A stretch of DNA of 14,194 bases from DASVEE01 sp036399695 (GTDB lineage Bacteria; Acidobacteriota; Thermoanaerobaculia; Gp7-AA8). The notes under the pieces were generated by a model. The model was not told the DNA's origin and ran no database searches. It saw only the letters and a list, made by a program, of their open reading frames with translations. The DNA is taken from assembly GCA_036399695.1 (NCBI GenBank), contig DASWMP010000246.1:1-14194 (forward strand). The letters are read 5' to 3'. Below, piece by piece: positions 1-7,037 of the stretch. Each line of letters starts with the position of its first letter. Position 1 is the first letter of the stretch. The position numbers and the translations under genes are program-made.

Positions 1-21
1 CTCTGGTACCCGTGTAGAAGA

Positions 22-41
22 GCGGTGGCGTTCGCCACCGC
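22..41. terminator. perfect 9-bp hairpin downstream of the acetyltransferase/gluQ unit
   Basis: GCGGTGGCG, two T, then CGCCACCGC: a perfect inverted repeat starting 15 nt past the stop codon of the minus-strand acetyltransferase. Its position fits a transcription end for the gluQ unit. There is no clear T-run after the hairpin on the minus strand, so intrinsic termination is uncertain. It may instead belong to a dispersed palindromic repeat family, because a related string (TAGAAG followed by CGGTGGCG) recurs near 1320-1334. Confidence 0.4.
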
Positions 42-56
42 ACTCCGAAACTCGCT

Positions 57-335
57 TTAGCCGTCGACCAGTTCCTGGTACTCGGGATTGCGCTCAATGT
101 AGCTGGCGATGAACTGGCAGGCCGGGACGACCTTCAGCTTCTGCGAACGGGCATGCTCGAGGGCGGTCTTGGCGAGCTGGCCGCCGATGCCTTTGCCGCC
201 GAGCTCGGAGGGAACGTGGGTGTGGGTGAAGGTGATGCGGCCATCGCCGAGAAGGTACTCGGCAACGGCGGTGTGTCCGTCGATGGTGGTCTCGAAGCGC
301 GATTCGGCTTCGTTGTGGCGGATGTCAGTGCTCAT
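57..335 (-). CDS. small GNAT-type N-acetyltransferase, YjdJ-like
   Basis: A 92-residue protein of the short GCN5-related acetyltransferase family (Pfam Acetyltransf_CG type, YjdJ/GTNAT-like), which is about 90-100 residues long. Visible features are a beta-hairpin ending in HTHVP (residues 38-42), the acetyl-CoA pyrophosphate loop GGKGIGG (46-52) and the family's C-terminal signature VVPACQFIASYI followed by NPEY (69-86). The substrate is unknown for most members. The ATG at 333-335 was chosen because the family begins near here; the reading frame stays open upstream into gluQ but that sequence is an arginine-rich shadow. It starts 31 bp after the gluQ stop on the same strand, so co-transcription is likely. 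No good Shine-Dalgarno is visible. Confidence 0.88.
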   Translation of the reverse strand: MSTDIRHNEAESRFETTIDGHTAVAEYLLGDGRITFTHTHVPSELGGKGIGGQLAKTALEHARSQKLKVVPACQFIASYIERNPEYQELVDG

Positions 336-366
336 GCGGGCGGGGTGTTCAGGAATCGCACCAGCA

Positions 367-1239
367 CTAGTGGTCCTCTCGTGGGAGAGCGATGACCTGG
401 GACGGGACGCGCGCGGGATCGAACAGCCGCAGCGCCTCGTCGAGCATCTCCCGCGGCGGCGCCGGCGCGACCTCCATGCCGAGGATGCGCATCGCCACGG
501 CGAGCGTCTCACGCACGCGCGGTTCATCGAGCGACGGCAGCGGCAGCGCGCCGTCGCGCTTGCCGAGCTTCGCCCCGTCGGCATCGACCACGAGCGGCAG
601 GTGCGCGTACTCCGGCGCGTGTAACCCGAGCGCACGCTGTAAGGCGATCTGGCGGGCCGTGGAGGTGAGGAGATCGCCGCCGCGCACGACCTGCGTCACC
701 CCCTGCTCGCCGTCGTCCACCACGACCACGAGCTGATAGGCGAACAGCCCGTCGGCACGGCGAACGACGAAGTCGCCGCTGTCGCGCCCGACGTGCTCCT
801 CGACGTGGCCGTGGATGGCATCGTCGAAAGCGATGACCTCGTCCGGGACGCGGAAGCGGATCGCCCGCGCCTGCCGGCCGGCGGCGATGCCGGGACGGCA
901 GGTGCCGGGATAGACGGCGCCCTCGAGCTCGGCGCGGGAGCAGGCGCAGTCGTAGATCAGACCTTCGTCGCGCAGCCGCCGGAGCGCCTCCTCGTAGAGC
1001 GGCAGACGTCGCGACTGCCACACCACTTCGCCATCCCACTCCAGCCCATAGCGCCCCAGCGCCGCGAGAATCTCCTCGGCCGAGCCGCGTACCACGCGCG
1101 GCGTGTCGATGTCCTCCATCCGCACCAGCCACCGCCCGCCGGCGCGCCGAGCGAAGAGCCACGAGCCGGCAGCCGCGACGAGGCTGCCGAGGTGCAGCGG
1201 CCCGGTAGGCGACGGGGCGAAGCGCCCGATGACGGTCAC
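367..1239 (-). CDS. gluQ: glutamyl-Q tRNA(Asp) synthetase
   Basis: A 290-residue paralogue of the glutamyl-tRNA synthetase catalytic core lacking the anticodon-binding domain, the size expected for GluQRS. The family activates glutamate and attaches it to queuosine at position 34 of tRNA-Asp. Seen here: the class I nucleotide-binding start RFAPSPTGPLHLGSL (6-20, HIGH-like HLGS), the RMEDIDTPR stretch (40-48), a zinc site C98-x-C100, Y110-xxx-C114, and the KMSKS-like KLGKR (224-228). The start is GTG at 1237-1239, placing the RFAPSPTG motif at the usual distance from the N-terminus. No Shine-Dalgarno precedes it; TACTAC lies 7 nt upstream (1247-1252), a weak variant of the -10-to-start arrangement seen at other genes here. 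It heads a unit with the small acetyltransferase. Confidence 0.95.
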   Translation of the reverse strand: MTVIGRFAPSPTGPLHLGSLVAAAGSWLFARRAGGRWLVRMEDIDTPRVVRGSAEEILAALGRYGLEWDGEVVWQSRRLPLYEEALRRLRDEGLIYDCACSRAELEGAVYPGTCRPGIAAGRQARAIRFRVPDEVIAFDDAIHGHVEEHVGRDSGDFVVRRADGLFAYQLVVVVDDGEQGVTQVVRGGDLLTSTARQIALQRALGLHAPEYAHLPLVVDADGAKLGKRDGALPLPSLDEPRVRETLAVAMRILGMEVAPAPPREMLDEALRLFDPARVPSQVIALPREDH

Positions 1240-1336
1240 GCCGCGAGTAGTACCACAGTGGCCGGTGGCCGGTTAGAGACTCGTCGGCGCCGGCGTCTTG
1301 CGGTTGCGGCCAACGTTCCGTAGAAGCGGTGGCGCA

Positions 1337-1448
1337 GTGGAGGACGGACAATCTTGTCCGTCACGCGAGAAAGTAGCCACCAAGCGTGCGGAAGTGCAGC
1401 GTGCTCGCGCCATTTCTCGCGTGACGGACAGGATTGTCCGTCCTCCAC
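1337..1448. repeat. MITE-like inverted repeat made of two facing GGACGGACA hairpins
   Basis: Terminal arms of 36 nt (1337-1372 and 1413-1448) are reverse complements with one mismatch. Each arm contains its own small hairpin: GACGGACA-ATCT-TGTCCGTC at 1343-1362 and GACGGACA-GGAT-TGTCCGTC at 1423-1442. The 40-nt centre shows no coding potential. It fills the divergent spacer between gluQ and trmJ and resembles paired REP/BIMe-type elements. Related hairpins occur at 6128-6149, 6195-6216, 13223-13244 and 13663-13683. Confidence 0.85.
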
Positions 1449-1461
1449 CACCAGTTATCCT
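1434..1461 (+). promoter_or_regulatory. predicted leaderless trmJ promoter
   Basis: TATCCT at 1456-1461 lies exactly 6 nt before the trmJ ATG (1468). A possible -35, TTGTCC at 1434-1439, is 16 bp further upstream and is part of the right arm of the inverted repeat. No Shine-Dalgarno lies between box and start, which predicts a leaderless transcript. Confidence 0.55.
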
Positions 1462-1467
1462 CCCGCC

Positions 1468-2166
1468 ATGCACGTGCGCATCGTTCTCGTCGAGCCGCAG
1501 GATGCCGGTAACGTCGGCGCTTCCGCCCGGGCGATGAAGAATTTCGGGTTTACGGATCTCTGGATCGTCGGGCGGGGGCTGGAGCGGGTGGACAACGTCT
1601 CGGAGTGGTGGGCGGTAGGGGCGCTGGACATCGTCAGCGGGGCGACGCGGGTGCCGCGGCTCGAGGATGCCCTGGCCGATTGCCACCTCACCGTGGCCAC
1701 GACGGCCGTTCGCGGACGGCAGGTTTACGAACAGCTCGCACCCTTCGACGTGGCCCGCCTGGCGGAGGAGATGCTGGGGGACGAGCATCGCCTGGCCGTC
1801 GTCTTCGGACGCGAAAAGTCGGGGCTCACCGGCCAGGAAGTGGCGCTCTGCCAGCGCACCGCCTCCATCCCCACCTGGCCGGAGTTCCCGACCATGAACC
1901 TCGCCCAGTCCGTGGCCATCTTCTGCTACGAGCTGGGCAAAGGGCTGCGTCCCCGTCCGGCGGAGAAGGAGCCGGCCACGCACCAACTGCTGCAGGAGCT
2001 GACCGGCCAGACCCGCGCCCTGCTGCACGAGATCGACTTCTTCGGCGAGAAGAGCCCCGACCGCATGTGCGCCGAGCTGTCGTCACTGGCCGGCCGCGTG
2101 CGGCTGTCCACGAGAGAAGCGTCACTGCTGCTCGCGCTCGTCCGCAAGGTCCAGAAGGGGCGGTAG
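1468..2166 (+). CDS. trmJ: tRNA (cytidine/uridine-32-2'-O-)methyltransferase, TrmJ-type SPOUT enzyme
   Basis: A 232-residue SPOUT (TrmH-like) methyltransferase that uses SAM to 2'-O-methylate the ribose at position 32 of tRNAs. Motif 1 is EPQDAGNVGASARAMKNFG (9-27), motif 2 VVFGREKSGLTGQE (111-124) and motif 3 MNLAQSVAIFCYEL (143-156); together they form the trefoil-knot SAM site and dimer interface. A helical C-terminal extension (about 168-232) is typical of TrmJ rather than TrmL. The frame is open for 38 further codons upstream, but these run through the inverted repeat, so the ATG at 1468 directly before HVRIVLVEP is preferred. It is preceded by TATCCT-N6 and no Shine-Dalgarno. Related RNA methyltransferases of the family remain an alternative, but the motif order and length favour TrmJ. 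Confidence 0.92.
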   Translation: MHVRIVLVEPQDAGNVGASARAMKNFGFTDLWIVGRGLERVDNVSEWWAVGALDIVSGATRVPRLEDALADCHLTVATTAVRGRQVYEQLAPFDVARLAEEMLGDEHRLAVVFGREKSGLTGQEVALCQRTASIPTWPEFPTMNLAQSVAIFCYELGKGLRPRPAEKEPATHQLLQELTGQTRALLHEIDFFGEKSPDRMCAELSSLAGRVRLSTREASLLLALVRKVQKGR

Positions 2167-2188
2167 CCGTTGGCGGATTACCCCCGCG

Positions 2189-2572
2189 TCATGCCGCCAC
2201 CCCGTAGAACGCTTCCGCGGTGAAGATGCGGCCGTCGTCGTGGAAAGCCATGGTCTCGCAGACCCGCAGCCGCTGGCCGTCGAGATCGGCCACGTAGGTG
2301 ATGGACATCCGCCGGGCGCGCGAGTCCCAGACGAAGTGGTCGAGCGTGAAGCGGAGCGTGGCGATGTTCGCCAGGGCGGCGCGCCAGTAGTCCTCGAGCT
2401 CGCGGCGGCCGTGCAGGATGGCGCGGCCGGCGATCTTCACGGCCATGGGGCTGATGAACGTCACGTCGTCGGCGTAGTGGCCGAGGATCGTCTGCAGGTC
2501 GCGCATGTTCCAGTTGCGCACCCAATCGGCGGCGAACAGTTTGGCCGCGGCGCGGCCGATGCTCTTCGTCAT
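2189..2572 (-). CDS. NTF2-like / SnoaL-like domain protein
   Basis: A 127-residue single-domain protein with the alpha+beta cone layout of the NTF2/SnoaL superfamily: N-terminal helices (AAKLFAADWVRNWN, 8-21), the ILGHYADDVTFISP segment (29-42), then beta strands with MSITYVADLDGQ (89-100) and a terminal DDGRIFTAEAFYG (112-124). Members act as small-molecule isomerases, hydrolases or ligand-binding proteins, so the reaction cannot be named. The ATG at 2570-2572 is supported by GGAGGT 6 nt upstream (around 2579-2584). The gene follows the GNAT gene on the same strand after 86 bp and ends 22 bp from the convergent trmJ stop. No signal peptide is seen, so it is probably cytosolic. Confidence 0.82.
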   Translation of the reverse strand: MTKSIGRAAAKLFAADWVRNWNMRDLQTILGHYADDVTFISPMAVKIAGRAILHGRRELEDYWRAALANIATLRFTLDHFVWDSRARRMSITYVADLDGQRLRVCETMAFHDDGRIFTAEAFYGVAA

Positions 2573-2658
2573 CTTCGTACCTCCGATGCGGCGGTCCATC
2601 CGGAGCGCCGTACAGCGCGCGGGCTGCCGGTCCGGGGAAAATGCGGCGGAAGGAAGCA

Positions 2659-3189
2659 TCACTCGATCTCCTTGATCATGAGCGTGCAGGCCAGCACCAC
2701 GCCGTCGCCGAGCGTGATCTCGGCCGGCGCGACGGGGCGATAGCCGAGCGCGAGATACATCTGCTCGCCGCCGCTCAGCATGGCCATCAGCTCGAAGCGC
2801 CGGAAACCGGAGGCATACGCCTCCTGCTCCGACGCTTCGAGGATGCGGCGGCCGAGCCCGCGGCGGGCCCACTGTGGATGCACGAAGAAGGCGCGGATGC
2901 GCGCCGCCTCCCTGGCCGGATCGAGCAGCCGCGATTCGTCGGCCGCACCCTTTCCGGCGGTGAACAGCTTCCCCCGCTTGCTCCAGCCGCCGCACGCGAC
3001 CAGCTCTCCCTGCTCCTCGACGACGTAGTACGTCTCATCGTCGATGAGCTGCGTGTCCGGACGGGCGATCCAGACGACGGCGCTGGCGATCTGCTGCGCG
3101 TCATACGCACCGGCGCCGAGCCCGCGAAGGGACTCGCGCATGACGCGCTCGATGTGCGGGAGGTCGGCGTGGTTGGCTTTGCGGAGCAT
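2659..3189 (-). CDS. GNAT family N-acetyltransferase
   Basis: A full-length GNAT-fold acetyltransferase (176 residues from this start). It begins MLRKANHADLPHIERVM, a typical first strand and helix, and has the acetyl-CoA motif A as FFVHPQWARRGLGRRIL (RRGLG pyrophosphate loop, about residues 105-121) and a C-terminal MYLALGYRPV strand. The substrate is unknown. A start three codons upstream (ATG 3196-3198) is possible, but that ATG overlaps TACTAT (3197-3202), which sits 7 nt before the ATG at 3187-3189. The recurring -10-to-start spacing elsewhere in the window therefore favours 3189 and a leaderless message. The NTF2-like gene follows after 86 bp with its own strong Shine-Dalgarno. Confidence 0.86.
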   Translation of the reverse strand: MLRKANHADLPHIERVMRESLRGLGAGAYDAQQIASAVVWIARPDTQLIDDETYYVVEEQGELVACGGWSKRGKLFTAGKGAADESRLLDPAREAARIRAFFVHPQWARRGLGRRILEASEQEAYASGFRRFELMAMLSGGEQMYLALGYRPVAPAEITLGDGVVLACTLMIKEIE

Positions 3190-3196
3190 GGGGGAC

Positions 3197-3202
3197 ATAG
3201 TA
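3197..3202 (-). promoter_or_regulatory. predicted -10 box of leaderless GNAT gene
   Basis: TACTAT on the minus strand, 7 nt upstream of the ATG at 3189 and with no Shine-Dalgarno between. Same arrangement as at trmJ, the cupin gene, paiB and others in this window. No convincing -35 was identified. Confidence 0.45.
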
Positions 3203-3240
3203 TTTGTGGTCAGTGGCCGGTTGGCCGTGGCGGCGTTGGG

Positions 3241-3270
3241 TTTTGGTTGTTGGTTTTTGGTTGTTGGTTG
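3241..3270. repeat. GT-rich low-complexity tandem repeat
   Basis: Two near-identical 13-14 nt units (TTTTGGTTGTTGG, then TTTTTGGTTGTTGG) followed by TTG, in the spacer between the GNAT gene and the stop of the upstream-lying methyltransferase gene. The base composition is very unlike the GC-rich surroundings. No function is evident; slippage-generated low complexity is the simplest explanation. Confidence 0.7.
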
Positions 3271-3274
3271 TCAG

Positions 3275-4342
3275 CTACGGTCTGGCGATGCAGTAGTAAT
3301 TCACCGGATCCGTCTCCAGCCGCTCGAAGACGAAGCTCGTAAAGCCGGCGTCGGCGAGCATCTGGCGGGCGCGTTCTTCGCCCCACATCGTGCCGAGGCC
3401 TTCGCCGTCGAAAGCGAGGGAGACGGTCATGCAGTGCATCGTGGAGATGGTGTAGAGCATCGGCGCGAAGGGGTGGCCGACGTTCTGTTGGAGCTGGCTG
3501 GAGGCGGCGATGTCCTGCATCATGAAGACGCCGTCCGGACGGAGCGCGGCGGCGACGTTCTGCAGCACCTTCGTCGGCCAGGCCTGGTCGTGGATGGCGT
3601 CGAGGGCCGTGATGAGGTCGTACGAGCGCGGCTCGTGCAGCTCCGCCACGTCGACGACCTCGAAGCCGGTGTTGCGCAGGCCCCGCTCGTCCGCTTCTTC
3701 CCGTGCCGCGGCGATGGCCTCGGCGGAGAGGTCGTAGCCGCGGAACATCGAGGCCGGGAACATCGCGGCCATGACGTTCATCATCCGTCCGCGGCCGCAG
3801 CCGACGTCCAGCACCTCGGCTCCGGCGACCAGCTTCTCGCGCATCCCCGGCATCAGCGCCAGGATGGCCTCGACGCTCTCCGGGCCCACCGACTTGGCCC
3901 GCTCGTCCGCCATCACCTCATGGAAGCGCGCGAACTGCTCGTAATGCACGCCGCCGCCGTTGCGGAACGCGGCGACGACCTGCTCCTCGGCCGCGCCGAG
4001 CAGCGGGAGAAACTGCGCCGCCGTGGCCAGGTTGTTCGGTCCGGCGGCGCGGGTCAGCACCGCCGCGTATTCGACCGGCAGCGAGTAAGTCGCGGTCGCG
4101 GAATCGAACTCGATGATGCGCCCGGTCGTCATCGCCCCGAGCCATTCGCGCACGTAGCGCTCGTCCAGGCCGGCCGCCTCGGCGACCTGCGCGCTCGTCG
4201 ACGGCGGCAGCGTGGACAGCGTGTCGAACAGCCCGGTGCGGTGGCCGATGCTCATCATGAGCGTGATGAATCCGTCGTTGAGGGTGCGGACGATGCGGGC
4301 GGCGTAGACGTCCGCGCCCACGCCCTGCTCCAGGGTCGCCAT
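3275..4342 (-). CDS. class I SAM-dependent methyltransferase with N-terminal winged-helix domain (Rv2258c-like)
   Basis: A 355-residue protein. Residues 1-100 form a helical dimerisation/winged-helix region (LFDTLSTLPPSTSAQVAEAAGLDERYVREWLGAM in pieces, 38-71) like those in O-methyltransferases and Rv2258c-type enzymes. Residues about 170-280 form the Rossmann methyltransferase: motif I VLDVGCGRGRMM (177-188), acidic loop GYDLSAEAI (202-210), YDLITALDAIHD (241-252) and LRPDGVFMMQDI (267-278). It should transfer a methyl group from SAM to an unknown small molecule in the cytosol; the winged helix in such proteins is usually a dimer and lid element, not proof of DNA binding. The start is set by AGGAGGT 8 nt before the ATG. 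It is divergent from the regulator-TPR gene across 110 bp, so the two may share control. Confidence 0.88.
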   Translation of the reverse strand: MATLEQGVGADVYAARIVRTLNDGFITLMMSIGHRTGLFDTLSTLPPSTSAQVAEAAGLDERYVREWLGAMTTGRIIEFDSATATYSLPVEYAAVLTRAAGPNNLATAAQFLPLLGAAEEQVVAAFRNGGGVHYEQFARFHEVMADERAKSVGPESVEAILALMPGMREKLVAGAEVLDVGCGRGRMMNVMAAMFPASMFRGYDLSAEAIAAAREEADERGLRNTGFEVVDVAELHEPRSYDLITALDAIHDQAWPTKVLQNVAAALRPDGVFMMQDIAASSQLQQNVGHPFAPMLYTISTMHCMTVSLAFDGEGLGTMWGEERARQMLADAGFTSFVFERLETDPVNYYCIARP

Positions 4343-4373
4343 GGGGATTTACCTCCTGAAATGGTGAAAATGA

Positions 4374-4408
4374 AACCGGTTACATGACCGATGCTGAAAT
4401 GTAGGTCA
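4374..4408. promoter_or_regulatory. divergent control region with two palindromes and a methyltransferase -10
   Basis: The 110-bp divergent spacer (4343-4452) holds AACCGGTT, a perfect 8-bp palindrome (4374-4381), and TGACC-N14-GGTCA (4385-4408), a plausible dimeric operator. On the minus strand CTACATTTCAGC (4393-4404) contains TACATT, a candidate -10 for the methyltransferase gene; the same 12 bases form the -10 region of the HU gene. No strong -35 is evident here. Confidence 0.4.
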
Positions 4409-4452
4409 CCCCTCGGATCGAATCCGGGCGAAAATCTGGAGAAAGTCTGCGG

Positions 4453-6069
4453 ATGCCTTCTTCCTTGTTTCGGTTCGGTGACTACGAGCTGGATATCGAC
4501 CGCTACGAGCTCCGTCGCGGCAGCGAGGTCCTGAAGGCGGAGCCGCGCGTCCTGGAGATGCTGAACTTCCTCATCAACCAGCGGGAGCGCGTGGTCCCGA
4601 AGGAGGAGCTGCTCGACGCCCTCTGGCACGGCGCGTTCGTCTCGGAGTCGGCGCTTTCCTCCACCATCCGCGACGCGCGCCGGCTGCTCGAGGACTCGTC
4701 GTCCGATCCCCGCTGGATCAAGACGGTCTATGGCCGCGGCTTCCGCTTCGTCGGCGAGGTCTCGATCGTCGTGGAAGACGCGATCACGGAACGGCTGCCC
4801 ATCCTGGCGCCGCCCGCCGTCGCGAAAGCGCGCCGCTCCGTGGCGGTGCTGCCGTTCACCGACCTCTCGCCGGAGAAGGATCAGGGCTATTTCTGCGACG
4901 GGATCGCCGAGGAGTTGATCAACTCATTGACGCGCCTCGAGGAACTGCAGGTCGTCTCCCGCGCCGCGGCCTTCGACTTCCGCAAAGACGAAGACCTGCG
5001 CGTCCTCGGCGAACAGCTCGGCGTCGACAACGTGCTGCGTGGCAGCGTCCGCAAGGCCCACGACCGCCTGCGCATCACCGTCCATCTCGTCGACACGCGC
5101 ACCCGGCACCACGTCTGGAGCGAAAAGTACGACCGCAGGGTCGGCGACATCTTCGCCCTGCAGGAAGAGATCGCCGAGAACACGGCCCGCGCGCTCCTCG
5201 GCGTCCTGAGCGACCGGAACCGGAAGGCGATGAAGTCGACGCCGGTGCGCATCGACGCGTACGAGTTCTACCTGAAGGGTCGCACCTACCTGACGCAGAT
5301 GGTGCGCCGCAGCCTGGAAGCAGCCATCGGGATGTTCGAGGTGGCGCTCGAATTCGACGCCCGCTACGCGCCGGCCTACGCCGGCCTGGCGGACGCGCTG
5401 GCGGAGCTCTACCTCTATTACCAGCATGACGAATCGCTGCGCCTGCGCGCCGAGGAGGCGAGCGAGCGGGCCGTGGAGCTGGCGCCGCAGCTCGCGGAGG
5501 CGCACATCTGCCGCGGCGAGGTGCTGGCGCTCGACGGACGCTTCACCGATGCGACGTCCGAGTTCGATCTGGCCATGATGCTCAGCCCCCGCTCGTTCGA
5601 CGCGTACTACCGCTTCGGCCGGGTGAAGTGGGCGGAAGGCGACCTCGGCGAGGCCACGAAGCTGTTCGAGACGGCGTGGGAGATCCAGCCGACGGATTAC
5701 CAATCACCCGCTCTGCTGATCCAGCTCTACCGCACCGCCGGCCGTGCCGCCGAAGCGCGCACCGCCGGGGTACGAACGGTAGCGCTGTGCGCCCAGCACC
5801 TGGAGCGCCGTCCCGACGACGCCCGCGCGCTCGCACTCGGCGCCCAGGCGCTGCTGGCGGTGGACAGGCCGGTGGAGGCGGAGGATTGGATGTCCCGCGC
5901 CCTGGCCCTGGAGCCGGAGGATGTCTTCACGCTCTACAACGCCGCCTGCTACTGCGCCGTGATCGGCGACCGGCAACGCGCGCGCGAGTTCCTGAACGAG
6001 GCCATCCGCCGCGGCTACGCGCACGAGCGCTGGCTGGCCCACGATCACGACCTCGCCGGCGTGCTCTAG
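4453..6069 (+). CDS. winged-helix / TolB(FlgO)-like / TPR regulatory protein
   Basis: A 538-residue three-part protein. Residues 4-101 are an OmpR/CadC-type winged helix: FGDYELDIDRYELRRG start, VVPKEELLDALW turn and the wing TVYGRGFRFVGEV (91-103). Residues 128-250 match the TolB N-terminal/FlgO-like fold: SVAVLPFTDLSPEKDQGYF (129-147), then VDNVLRGSVRK and VHLVDTRTRHHVWSEKYDR. Residues about 268-530 are helical TPR-type repeats ending YNAACYCAVIGDRQRAREFL. This architecture is common in Acidobacteriota and usually interpreted as a transcription regulator sensing through protein contacts. No transmembrane segment follows the winged helix, unlike CadC, so it should be soluble. Start: ATG with GGAG 11 nt upstream. 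The target is unknown; the divergent methyltransferase gene is the obvious candidate. Confidence 0.9.
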   Translation: MPSSLFRFGDYELDIDRYELRRGSEVLKAEPRVLEMLNFLINQRERVVPKEELLDALWHGAFVSESALSSTIRDARRLLEDSSSDPRWIKTVYGRGFRFVGEVSIVVEDAITERLPILAPPAVAKARRSVAVLPFTDLSPEKDQGYFCDGIAEELINSLTRLEELQVVSRAAAFDFRKDEDLRVLGEQLGVDNVLRGSVRKAHDRLRITVHLVDTRTRHHVWSEKYDRRVGDIFALQEEIAENTARALLGVLSDRNRKAMKSTPVRIDAYEFYLKGRTYLTQMVRRSLEAAIGMFEVALEFDARYAPAYAGLADALAELYLYYQHDESLRLRAEEASERAVELAPQLAEAHICRGEVLALDGRFTDATSEFDLAMMLSPRSFDAYYRFGRVKWAEGDLGEATKLFETAWEIQPTDYQSPALLIQLYRTAGRAAEARTAGVRTVALCAQHLERRPDDARALALGAQALLAVDRPVEAEDWMSRALALEPEDVFTLYNAACYCAVIGDRQRAREFLNEAIRRGYAHERWLAHDHDLAGVL

Positions 6070-6092
6070 AGCCTCCCCCGTCGTCTCCCCCC

Positions 6093-6268
6093 GGGCCCCG
6101 AGCCCCAACGGCGTTAACTTAGATGTGGGACAGACACTCTTGTCTGTCCGGTGCACCCGAACGGCCGCTTGTCTGGAGGACCTCGGGGGGGGCCGGACAG
6201 ACAGGAGTGTCTGTCCCACATGAGGCAAACCTCTAGGTCAACGCCATTGGGCCCCGGCCCCGAGCCCC
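6093..6268. repeat. MITE-like inverted-repeat element with GGACAGACA hairpins
   Basis: Two facing hairpins, GGACAGACA-CTCT-TGTCTGTCC (6128-6149) and GGACAGACA-GGAG-TGTCTGTCC (6195-6216), are framed by further inverted sequence. Left AACGGCGTTAACTTAGATGTGG matches the reverse complement of right CCACAT...TCTAGGTCAACGCCATT, with about 10 extra nt on the right. A 13-nt direct repeat GGCCCCGAGCCCC flanks the whole (6094-6106 and 6256-6268); this could be a target duplication or simply GC-rich repetition. It contains no gene. It separates the regulator-TPR gene from the next transcription unit. Confidence 0.8.
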
Positions 6269-6288
6269 GAGCCCCGATCCCTACAAGC

Positions 6289-6294
6289 TATACT
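6289..6294 (+). promoter_or_regulatory. predicted -10 box of leaderless gene at 6302
   Basis: TATACT, five of six matches to TATAAT, 7 nt before a TTG start and with no Shine-Dalgarno between them. Predicts a leaderless transcript covering 6302-8096. No -35 is recognisable in the GC-rich repeat upstream. Confidence 0.5.
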
Positions 6295-6301
6295 TCCGCC
6301 C

Positions 6302-7027
6302 TTGCGGAGAGGCGACATCGCGGCTGCGCTGGCCGCGCAGGGGTGGAGTACCGAGCGGGGTGTGTTCGTCGGAGAGCACGACATCGACGTGCTTGCGCAG
6401 CGGACGTGGCACAACGAGACGCGCGGCCTGAACATCCACATCCGCCTCTTCATCCACCGCCACGACTCCCCTACTCCCTACGAAGAAGAGCTGCCTCACG
6501 ACCTCGGCGATTCGCTGCTCCGATACTGGTTCGGGGAAGACGATCTCCCCCTCCGCCGCGCCATCGCGAAGGTCGCGGGCAATGACGTCGTCGCCACACT
6601 CCACCGCCTGGCCTACCCCGGCCAGCGCTCCCTTTTCTTCGACGACCTGCCGCTCGCGCCTCACGCTCCCGTGCGGGCGTCCGCCATCGACATCCCCACG
6701 CTCCCAAACTCCTTCGAGTGCGCCCGCGCCTCGCAACAGGCGGAGCTCGCCCGCGATCTCGAATCGCTCGCCGACGATCTCGACGCCGGCGCCGACCCGC
6801 CCGAGACGCTGCGCTCCCTCATCGCCACGGCGTCGCTCGTCGTCCCGGTCGTCATCGCACCCCTCGACGTCCCCTGGCTGCGCGTCGAGCGCCACAGCGC
6901 CACGGACGCCGAACGCCTGCGCGCCGATGTCGTCGCGCCCGATGGCCTCTCGATTTACGCCGAGACCATCACGCGCCATTTCGACCGTATGCTGCATCGC
7001 AGGCGCTACCGCCCCGCCGTGATTTAA
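6302..7027 (+). CDS. hypothetical protein of unrecognised family
   Basis: A 241-residue protein I do not recognise. It begins RRGDIAAALAAQGW, followed by a short strand-rich stretch with many histidines (DIDVLAQRTWHNE, then LNIHIRLFIHRHD, residues 27-54). An aromatic segment LLRYWFGEDD follows (72-81), then a long amphipathic helical part (about 140-185) and a terminal mixed region ending RRRYRPAVI. No signal peptide or membrane span is visible; it looks cytosolic. The TTG start is chosen because TATACT lies 7 nt upstream and the N-terminus then reads like a natural helix; no ATG fits. The stop is 10 bp before the ATG of the flavin reductase gene, so the two are probably one operon. An overlapping minus-strand frame is longer but compositionally artificial. 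Confidence 0.72.
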   Translation: MRRGDIAAALAAQGWSTERGVFVGEHDIDVLAQRTWHNETRGLNIHIRLFIHRHDSPTPYEEELPHDLGDSLLRYWFGEDDLPLRRAIAKVAGNDVVATLHRLAYPGQRSLFFDDLPLAPHAPVRASAIDIPTLPNSFECARASQQAELARDLESLADDLDAGADPPETLRSLIATASLVVPVVIAPLDVPWLRVERHSATDAERLRADVVAPDGLSIYAETITRHFDRMLHRRRYRPAVI

Positions 7028-7037
7028 TTGCCGCCCC

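Noticed and set aside
1354..1467. Upstream extension of trmJ by 38 codons
   Set aside because: The extra codons lie inside the inverted repeat and translate its palindromes (DGQDCPSS-like); family alignment starts at 1468.
3044..4387. 447-codon plus-strand frame opposite the methyltransferase
   Set aside because: The opposite strand has all SAM-binding motifs and a strong Shine-Dalgarno; this frame has none and is His/Arg-rich.
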